A DNA stretch of 11,166 nucleotides, from positions 1-11,166 of the forward strand of contig CAUDDP010000067.1 in assembly GCA_958448395.1 (NCBI GenBank), read 5' to 3'. Under the pieces are notes generated by a model. That model had not been told where the DNA came from, searched no databases, and worked only from the letters and a program-made list of their open reading frames with translations. Both the position numbers and the translations under genes were made by a program. Below are positions 6,048 through 11,166 of this stretch, in pieces. Source of the DNA: an uncultured Oscillospiraceae bacterium (lineage in GTDB: Bacteria; Bacillota; Clostridia; Oscillospirales; Ruminococcaceae). Within the stretch, counting starts at the first letter, position 1. Every line of letters starts with the position of its first letter.

Positions 6048-7296
6048 CTACATCTATCCCTTCTACAATAATAGAATCATAAAGAATCAGATAACCATCC
6101 CCAGCATTCAGGGAAGACAATACATAATCATCTCCCTCATAAACAACATCTAACTTTCGGAAGACCACTTTTTCGCCATCCATGACGTAAACGCCACGAT
6201 AATTGACTTTTGTGGTTGTCTCCTCACCGGTCAGCACATTGGTAGAGGTCTCTTCGATTTCTTTAAAACGGATAGCACTGCGGGGCACCTGGATACCTTC
6301 ATAGACGCCCTTAATAATTTCCACTCGTTCCACCCGATTTTTTACAAAATCAGAAGTCATATAATCACATTGCAGAACTACCAGTGTTTCCGACGGATTA
6401 TTATCTGTCCGCAAATCTGTAATTACAGCTTCCGCTGTTGCACCGGAATTGGAAAGCTTCAGTGTCACTTTGTCATCCACCTGATATTTCAAAGTAGAAT
6501 TATCAATAATCCCAACCATATACCATCCATAGTCGTCAATCGTCTTTCCGACAATCGTTTCACTTTGCAGACCATTGTTATTCTGCACAGCTTTTACATC
6601 ATCAATGGTAATCTGATCAATATTATCTGTAGTAAGTTTAGTTTCATAACCATCTGCATAGCTAACAAAATAAACAGAAGAAGAGGCTGTTACTGTATCT
6701 CTGGGTGACTGTTTAGAATTCTCCAGCGTCGCAATTTTTTCAGAAACTGCTGCTATTTGCTGTGAAAAATTCTCTGTGCCCTGATTGATCACCAGCTGAT
6801 ATGCACTCAATGCAATCTGAAACTCATTTTTGGCTGATTGCAAAGCAGTCAAATCACCGCAGTCTTTGCAGTATGTAATCTGATTATAATACCGCTCTAC
6901 CTGCTCTGACAATTCCGCTGGCTGTGCATTTTGCAGAATGCCCGGATTTGAAATACGATTTAACAAACCTAATTCCTGCTGTAAAGCGGCAATTTGCTGG
7001 TTCGTTTCAATGGCAGACTGATCTGCATAAATCTCAGCGATGATACCGTTTTTCTCAACCTTTCCGCCATCTGGCACACTGTAGCTAATAGCACCAGAAC
7101 CATTATAGGTTAAAACTGTTTCGTTTCGCACATAAACGCCCTGAAACGTTTCCGATTGCTCCGCAGTTGCAGACACTGCTGTTTCGGTTTTGTATTCCGT
7201 ATCAATAAAATGATAGAAAATTGTACCAATCGTAGCAATAATAGCAATGGAAAGCACAACAAGCAAAATGTGCATTGTTCTTGAATTGGAATCCAT
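6037..7296 (-). CDS. HlyD-like membrane-anchored adaptor protein of unknown role
   Basis: The 419-residue protein has one N-terminal membrane helix (about 9-31) with a short charged N-terminus, so the rest should lie outside the membrane. Next come a biotinyl-lipoyl-like beta segment (about 53-92, with GAISYSVPDGGKVEKNG), a helical hairpin/coiled-coil stretch (about 94-195) and beta-barrel-like segments (about 255-345, with the typical VPRSAIRF near 337-344). A C-terminal beta domain (about 365-415) follows. This order fits the HlyD/RND membrane-fusion adaptor superfamily. Most relatives work with an ABC or RND transporter, but none is encoded nearby. The neighbours are hfq (3-base gap) and yggS (11-base overlap), so it is co-expressed with the SepF/DivIVA genes. 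A CKDC motif at 143-146, in the extracellular part, could form a disulfide. An envelope or division-linked role is inference; the substrate is unknown. Confidence 0.82.
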   Translation of the reverse strand: MDSNSRTMHILLVVLSIAIIATIGTIFYHFIDTEYKTETAVSATAEQSETFQGVYVRNETVLTYNGSGAISYSVPDGGKVEKNGIIAEIYADQSAIETNQQIAALQQELGLLNRISNPGILQNAQPAELSEQVERYYNQITYCKDCGDLTALQSAKNEFQIALSAYQLVINQGTENFSQQIAAVSEKIATLENSKQSPRDTVTASSSVYFVSYADGYETKLTTDNIDQITIDDVKAVQNNNGLQSETIVGKTIDDYGWYMVGIIDNSTLKYQVDDKVTLKLSNSGATAEAVITDLRTDNNPSETLVVLQCDYMTSDFVKNRVERVEIIKGVYEGIQVPRSAIRFKEIEETSTNVLTGEETTTKVNYRGVYVMDGEKVVFRKLDVVYEGDDYVLSSLNAGDGYLILYDSIIVEGIDVDEK

Positions 7297-7299
7297 AAA

Positions 7300-7539
7300 T
7301 CAATCTTCTTTTTCTGCCGCATCCAGAATCGCAATGGGGCGGGTTGGTTTGAGTGTGGAGATGGCGTGCTTGTACACCAGATTCTGTTCTCCATTACATT
7401 CCAAAATTACAATATAGCTGTCAAAACCCTTGACAATTCCTTTAAACTGGAAACCATTCATCAGAATGATTGTCACCAGAATCTTTTCTTTTCTTACCTG
7501 ATTCAAAAAAACATCTTGTAAATTCATCATTTTGTTCAT
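7300..7539 (-). CDS. hfq: RNA chaperone Hfq
   Basis: Hfq is an Sm-like hexameric ring protein that binds small RNAs and A/U-rich mRNA segments. The 79-residue product shows the family pattern clearly: NLQDVFLN with Gln8 of the proximal RNA site, the Sm1 region (about 20-47) with NGFQFKGIVKGFDSY including Asp40, and Sm2 with VYKHAIST (55-62). The C-terminal tail after TRPI is short and acidic (AAEKED), as is common in Gram-positives. The rim patch is R16-K17-E18-K19, less basic than the Arg-rich rim of E. coli Hfq. The start at 7539 has AAAGGAG ending 9 bases upstream. It follows miaA by 41 bases, the same mutL-miaA-hfq order as in E. coli, and a promoter for it lies inside miaA. Confidence 0.96.
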   Translation of the reverse strand: MNKMMNLQDVFLNQVRKEKILVTIILMNGFQFKGIVKGFDSYIVILECNGEQNLVYKHAISTLKPTRPIAILDAAEKED

Positions 7540-7568
7540 TTAGGGCTGCTCCTTTCCTACGCACCAAA

Positions 7569-7605
7569 TCTTTTTGAGTTTCATTTTTCTGTTTTTTCAA
7601 AAAGA
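7569..7605 (-). other. A/T-rich inverted repeat spanning the miaA stop codon
   Basis: TCTTTTTGA at 7597-7605 pairs perfectly over 9 bases with TCAAAAAGA at 7569-7577 in the minus transcript, with a 19-base A-rich loop holding the miaA stop. It would sit at the 5' end of an hfq transcript started at the promoter just upstream. Neither strand has a proper U-tract after it, so I do not call it a terminator. The stem is A/T-rich and may be weak. Confidence 0.35.
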
Positions 7606-8570
7606 CCTATTCTATTATAGCACAAGAATTGCCTTTTGGCTATAATTTTCTTGCATTTTTCTAAAATTTCTTTGTTATTGTTGATTTCATACAGTTTTAT
7701 CCACATAACATCATTTCTTTTTCTAAACCACGTCAATTGCCGTTTGGCATATCTTCTGGTTTCCTGTTTTAATTTGTTAATACAGGTTTCCAGATCACAT
7801 TCACCACTGAAGTATGGTATCAACTCTTTATATCCAATGGCATTTGCTGCGGTCTGTTGTGGATGTGTTTTCCATACAGCATAAGATTCTTCCACCAAGC
7901 CGTTTTGCACCATCTGATCCACACGTCGGTTAATCCGTTCGTACAGCACTGCACGATCTGCATAATCCAGACCAATGATACAAGAACAGTAGGGAGACGG
8001 CTTGGTATGACTCTCTGCTTTTTGTACACTAAACGGCTTACCAGATAGCATCGTTACCTCCAGTGCCCGCACAACTCGCACAATATTATGTGGATGAATA
8101 GATGCCGCTGCCTCTGGATCTAAGGCCGCCAATCGGCTGTGCAGGGCTGCTGCACCATTTGCTTCTGCATAATCCGTTAACGCTTTCCGCAAGGCTGTAT
8201 CCTGTTTTGTTTCAGCAAACTGCACATGATCCAACAGCGAAGCAATGTACAAACCAGTTCCTCCAACCAGAATTGGCAGCTTGCCACGCTGTACAATCTG
8301 CACAATTTTCTCCTCTGCCAATTTGACATAGTCTGCTACACTGAACAGCGTATCCCTTGGCAGAACACTGATGAGATGATGCGGAATCCCCTGCATTTCC
8401 GCTGCTGTCGGTTTTGCAGTTGCAATATCCATGCCTTGATAAATCTGCATGGAATCTGCTGAAACAACCTCACCGTTATAGTACTTTGCAAGGGCTACAC
8501 CCAATGCTGTTTTGCCGGAAGCCGTTGGTCCAACAACAGCAAGAATTGGAATTTTTTCTTCCGTTCCCAT
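7581..8570 (-). CDS. miaA: tRNA dimethylallyltransferase
   Basis: MiaA transfers a dimethylallyl group to N6 of A37 next to the anticodon of tRNAs reading UNN codons, aiding codon pairing and reading frame. The 329-residue product is of normal length. Motifs are the P-loop GPTASGKT (14-21), SADSMQIY (37-44), the TAKP stretch, GGTGLY (103-108), IHPHNIVRVVRALE, AIGYKEL and RRYAKRQLTWFR, which covers the tRNA- and diphosphate-binding regions. The final 25 or so residues, rich in Lys/Phe, are a poorly conserved tail, and their coding DNA carries the hfq promoter. The start at 8570 comes one base after the mutL stop, with GAGGG 6 bases upstream inside the mutL end, so translation is coupled. Confidence 0.97.
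   Translation of the reverse strand: MGTEEKIPILAVVGPTASGKTALGVALAKYYNGEVVSADSMQIYQGMDIATAKPTAAEMQGIPHHLISVLPRDTLFSVADYVKLAEEKIVQIVQRGKLPILVGGTGLYIASLLDHVQFAETKQDTALRKALTDYAEANGAAALHSRLAALDPEAAASIHPHNIVRVVRALEVTMLSGKPFSVQKAESHTKPSPYCSCIIGLDYADRAVLYERINRRVDQMVQNGLVEESYAVWKTHPQQTAANAIGYKELIPYFSGECDLETCINKLKQETRRYAKRQLTWFRKRNDVMWIKLYEINNNKEILEKCKKIIAKRQFLCYNRIGLFEKTEK
7614..7642 (-). promoter_or_regulatory. Extended -10 promoter inside miaA, reading into hfq
   Basis: TGCTATAAT (7614-7622) is a perfect TGn-TATAAT extended -10 for the housekeeping sigma factor. A 4-of-6 match to the -35 box (TAGCCA, 7637-7642) stands at the ideal 17-base spacing. Transcription would begin near 7607, giving a leader of about 65-70 bases before the hfq ATG at 7539. 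It lies within the last 20 codons of miaA, so it would uncouple hfq and the division genes from mutS-mutL-miaA. Confidence 0.6.
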
Positions 8571-8571
8571 C

Positions 8572-10566
8572 TCACACCCTCTTAAACTGTTTTTCCAGTT
8601 CCTGTCTTTTCATTACAAACATCACAGGTCTGCCATGCGGACAATGCCGAATCTGATCGTTGGCATAGACAATTTGTGCCAACTCCTGCAACTCCGCAAG
8701 ATCATTTTTGTCGTGTGCCTTAATGGCAGCCTTACAAGCCATGCTGTGCAGCAAATCATCCATATAAGCCGTTTGCGGATTGATTTTCCCAAGTGCAAGA
8801 TTATGTGCGATTTCTGTTACAATCTCATCAATGTTCAACGCCTGCAAAAACGTTGGTACTGCGATTGTCCGCAAAAATGGCGGATTGGAAAAGTCAAAAG
8901 AAAAGCCCAAATTGATAAGCTGTTCCTTCCGCTCCTGCATCAGAGAAAATTCATCCATTGGAAGCAGCGTTTCTGCTTTCTGTATTAAAAGCTGCCGATA
9001 CTGCTTCGCTGTTCCGTTTTTCAGGCGTTCAAAAATCACCCGCTCATGGGCAGCGTGTTTGTCAAAAATCAGCAACTGCTGTGCAGACGGCACTTCTGCC
9101 AGAATATAATTCTGGAACACTTCACCAATCACACGAATTTCCGGCAAAATTCCCTGTTCCCCAGAAACAACCTTCGATGATGTCTCTGACGATTTTTGTT
9201 CTTCTGCACTTACTGTTTCTACCTCAGAAGACGATAATGGAAAGATTGTTTCAGTTTTATCCACAGTTTGTATTTCTGTTCCTGTCTCTTCTGCCAACGA
9301 TTCTTCCATTGCACAAGGATTTACAACTGCTGCCGGACGTTCTTCTGGTTTCATCAATGCAGCCATCGTTTCTCCAATATCATAATGATATTGAGTTGGA
9401 TAGATAACCGGCGGTGGGGGCGGTGATTCTGCCTCTGGCTCTGCTTTGGAAGCGAACGGGTCAGATGGCTCTTTTAAATGTGGCAGCGTTGTTTGTACCA
9501 TTGGCTGTGGCTGTGCTTCCGGTTGTTTTGTCCAGTCCTGTGCTGTCTGACGAAATTGAAATTCATAAATCAAACCATTCTCCAGCAATGCATTTTTTAC
9601 TGCAAAAAACAAGCTGTCTGCTACATTCTTCTCATTGGTAAATCGTACTTCTGCTTTTGCCGGATGGACATTGACATCCAAATCGACTGGCAGCATGTCC
9701 AACATTAGCACACAAGTCGGAAACCTGCCTGTCATAATCAGATTCTGATAGGCACTTTCCAATGCAACACTGCAAACACGAGAACGCACATACCGTCCAT
9801 TGATAAAAAAATGCTGAAACGTACGGTTAGACTTAGAATACAAAGGTTTCCCGACATAACCGCTTACCCGTAAAAAACCATCATCATATTGCACTGGAAT
9901 CAGATCATGTGCAAATTCCTTTCCAAACAATGCATAAATGACGGCATATAGATCCCCATTGCCATCTGTGCAAAATTCCATACGATTGTCTCGTATCATC
10001 TGAAAAGAGACTTCTGGATGAGACAGGGCAATTTTCTGTACAATCTGGCTGACCGCATTCGCTTCCGTGACATCCTTTTTCATAAATCGCTGCCGTACTG
10101 GCACATTGAAAAACAAATCCCGTATAACCAATGTGGTACCATCTGGACAGCCACTCTGTTCCGGATCGCCCTCTGGATTACCGCCTACAAGTTCATAATG
10201 TGTTCCATAACTGTCTTCTCTACGCTTCGTCAGCAGTGTAACCTTAGAAACCGCTGCAATGGATGCCAATGCCTCTCCTCGAAAACCAAGTGTATAAATC
10301 GCTTCCAGATCATGCTTATCATGGATTTTGCTGGTTGCATGACGCAGAAATGCAGTCGGTACTTCTTCTGCTGCAATTCCGCAGCCATCATCTGCAATTC
10401 GCATATACGTCGTACCGCCGTGCTTGATTTCCACGGTGATATGTTTTGCCTCTGCATCAATGGCATTTTCCACAACTTCCTTGATGACAGAAGCTGGTCG
10501 CTCAATCACCTCTCCGGCTGCGATCAACTCCGAAATCTCTTTGCTCAATACTGCAATTTTTGACAC
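8572..10566 (-). CDS. mutL: DNA mismatch repair protein MutL (endonuclease type)
   Basis: MutL is the ATP-dependent effector that couples MutS to strand incision. The 664-residue product (from GTG at 10566) has the N-terminal GHKL ATPase: AAGEVIERP, VVENAIDA with catalytic Glu33, DDGCGI (59-64), RHATSKI and GFRGEAL (94-100). The transducer domain follows, with FINGRYV and DVNVHPAKAEVRF. A disordered acidic/proline-rich linker (about 350-470) leads to a C-terminal dimerisation/endonuclease domain. That domain carries DKHAAHERVIFE (502-513; the DQHA...E motif with Lys for Gln), ACKAAIK (610-616) and CPHGRP (642-647), so it should be a nicking MutL as in methyl-independent repair. GTG is chosen because AAAGGAG is 7 bases before it; the ATG at 10572 is only 1 base from the same site. 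The mutS stop is 24 bases upstream. Confidence 0.96.
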   Translation of the reverse strand: MSKIAVLSKEISELIAAGEVIERPASVIKEVVENAIDAEAKHITVEIKHGGTTYMRIADDGCGIAAEEVPTAFLRHATSKIHDKHDLEAIYTLGFRGEALASIAAVSKVTLLTKRREDSYGTHYELVGGNPEGDPEQSGCPDGTTLVIRDLFFNVPVRQRFMKKDVTEANAVSQIVQKIALSHPEVSFQMIRDNRMEFCTDGNGDLYAVIYALFGKEFAHDLIPVQYDDGFLRVSGYVGKPLYSKSNRTFQHFFINGRYVRSRVCSVALESAYQNLIMTGRFPTCVLMLDMLPVDLDVNVHPAKAEVRFTNEKNVADSLFFAVKNALLENGLIYEFQFRQTAQDWTKQPEAQPQPMVQTTLPHLKEPSDPFASKAEPEAESPPPPPVIYPTQYHYDIGETMAALMKPEERPAAVVNPCAMEESLAEETGTEIQTVDKTETIFPLSSSEVETVSAEEQKSSETSSKVVSGEQGILPEIRVIGEVFQNYILAEVPSAQQLLIFDKHAAHERVIFERLKNGTAKQYRQLLIQKAETLLPMDEFSLMQERKEQLINLGFSFDFSNPPFLRTIAVPTFLQALNIDEIVTEIAHNLALGKINPQTAYMDDLLHSMACKAAIKAHDKNDLAELQELAQIVYANDQIRHCPHGRPVMFVMKRQELEKQFKRV

Positions 10567-10590
10567 AGCCATTCTCCTTTCTGCAACCTA

Positions 10591-11166
10591 TTACACTTGC
10601 AGTAATCCAGTCACCTCTTCAAGCACCTGCCGACACTCTGCATCCGAAAGTTCCTGTAAGTTGGTCTTCTTCAGCATCTGCACAGCTTTTTCCTCCTGCA
10701 TGGCTGCAAAGCTGTACTGCATTTCCGACTGCTCCGGCTGTTTCTTCTGTGCAGCCGTCTGCTGTTCCATCTGCCGCAGTAGTGTTCTTGCCCGTTTTAC
10801 CACCTTATCGGGTAAACCAGCCAATTTTGCTACCTCAATACCATAGCTGTCATCGACACCGCCCGGTACAATCTTGCGTAAAAACCGAACGGTATCACCA
10901 TGTTTTTTCACTGCAATGCTATAATTTTTTACACCATCCAGCGTATTTTCCAAGTCAATCAATTCATGATAATGGGTTGCAAACAGCGTTTTACAACCGA
11001 GCTGCCGACTGCCACAAATGTATTCTGCTACAGAACGGGCAATGCTCACACCGTCAAACGTAGAAGTCCCCCGTCCAACCTCGTCTAGAATCACTAGACT
11101 ATTTGGTGTAGCATATTTCAAAATATCAGATACCTCATGCATTTCCACCATAAAGGTACTTTCCCC
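10591..11166 (-). CDS. mutS: DNA mismatch repair protein MutS, 3' part, cut by window edge
   Basis: MutS recognises mispaired or looped DNA and, after ATP exchange, recruits MutL. The visible 191 C-terminal residues begin at the GESTFMVEM motif and continue through Walker B and the D-loop (SLVILDEVGRGTSTFDG), the FATHYHEL segment, VPGGVDDSYGIEVAKLAGLP with the helix-turn-helix dimerisation region, and a charged Gln/Glu/Lys linker. A short C-terminal helix ends LLQV. The mismatch-binding, connector, lever and Walker A parts lie beyond the window. The AGLP plus VVKRA pattern is that of MutS1 rather than MutS2, and the direct link to mutL agrees. No promoter or terminator is seen between mutS and mutL. 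Confidence 0.96.
   Translation of the reverse strand, partial: GESTFMVEMHEVSDILKYATPNSLVILDEVGRGTSTFDGVSIARSVAEYICGSRQLGCKTLFATHYHELIDLENTLDGVKNYSIAVKKHGDTVRFLRKIVPGGVDDSYGIEVAKLAGLPDKVVKRARTLLRQMEQQTAAQKKQPEQSEMQYSFAAMQEEKAVQMLKKTNLQELSDAECRQVLEEVTGLLQV

Noticed and set aside
8512..8988. 158-codon open frame on the plus strand
   Set aside because: Antisense across the mutL end and miaA start; both real genes have intact family motifs here.
9180..9530. Low-complexity, Ser/Thr/Pro/Glu-rich stretch in mutL
   Set aside because: This is the normal poorly conserved linker between the ATPase and endonuclease domains, in frame and without stops, not an insertion.
10018..10563. 181-codon open frame on the plus strand
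   Set aside because: Antisense to the MutL ATPase domain, with no ribosome binding site context or recognisable domain.
10567..10572. ATG at 10572 as the mutL start
   Set aside because: The AAAGGAG site ends 1 base before it, while the in-frame GTG at 10566 is at an ideal 7 bases and gives the usual MutL N-terminus.

Overview
The window is a block of eleven tightly packed genes, all on the minus strand, with essentially no unassigned space. The largest gaps are 117 bases (divIVA-ileS) and 107 bases (yggS-sepF). No tRNA, rRNA, CRISPR array, insertion sequence or phage gene is visible. The organism is most likely a low-GC Gram-positive of class Clostridia, probably the Ruminococcaceae/Oscillospirales group. 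Evidence for this is the presence of sepF, ylmH and divIVA next to ileS, strong AGGAGG-type ribosome binding sites, a short Hfq, and an endonuclease-type MutL. The family-level placement is inference from gene content and style, not a database result.

In transcription order (right to left) the layout is mutS 3' end, mutL, miaA, hfq, a HlyD-like adaptor, yggS, sepF, ylmH, divIVA, ileS, lspA 5' part. The first four form a repair/RNA module: mismatch recognition (MutS), mismatch-directed nicking (MutL), tRNA A37 isopentenylation (MiaA) and the Sm-like RNA chaperone (Hfq). Next comes a division/envelope module: a single-pass HlyD-like protein of unknown role, the PLP-homeostasis protein YggS, the FtsZ anchor SepF, the S4 RNA-binding protein YlmH and the curvature-sensing coiled-coil protein DivIVA. 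The block ends with isoleucyl-tRNA synthetase and the lipoprotein signal peptidase LspA. Stop/start overlaps or gaps of a few bases (mutL-miaA, hfq-hlyD, hlyD-yggS, sepF-ylmH, ylmH-divIVA) point to operon transcription with translational coupling.

Three places carry regulatory signals. A good extended -10 promoter lies inside the 3' end of miaA and would start a transcript for hfq and the division genes. The ileS start has a strong Shine-Dalgarno that is 48 bases from its ATG, and a 12-bp hairpin fills that interval and would bring the two together if folded. A GC-rich hairpin between ileS and lspA looks like an attenuating terminator on the minus transcript.

Most of this is core genome and ordinary in content. 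The points worth a second look are the ileS translation-start hairpin, the promoter embedded in miaA, the HlyD-like protein with no transporter partner sitting among division genes, the joining of two usually separate conserved neighbourhoods, and the absence of ylmG between sepF and ylmH.
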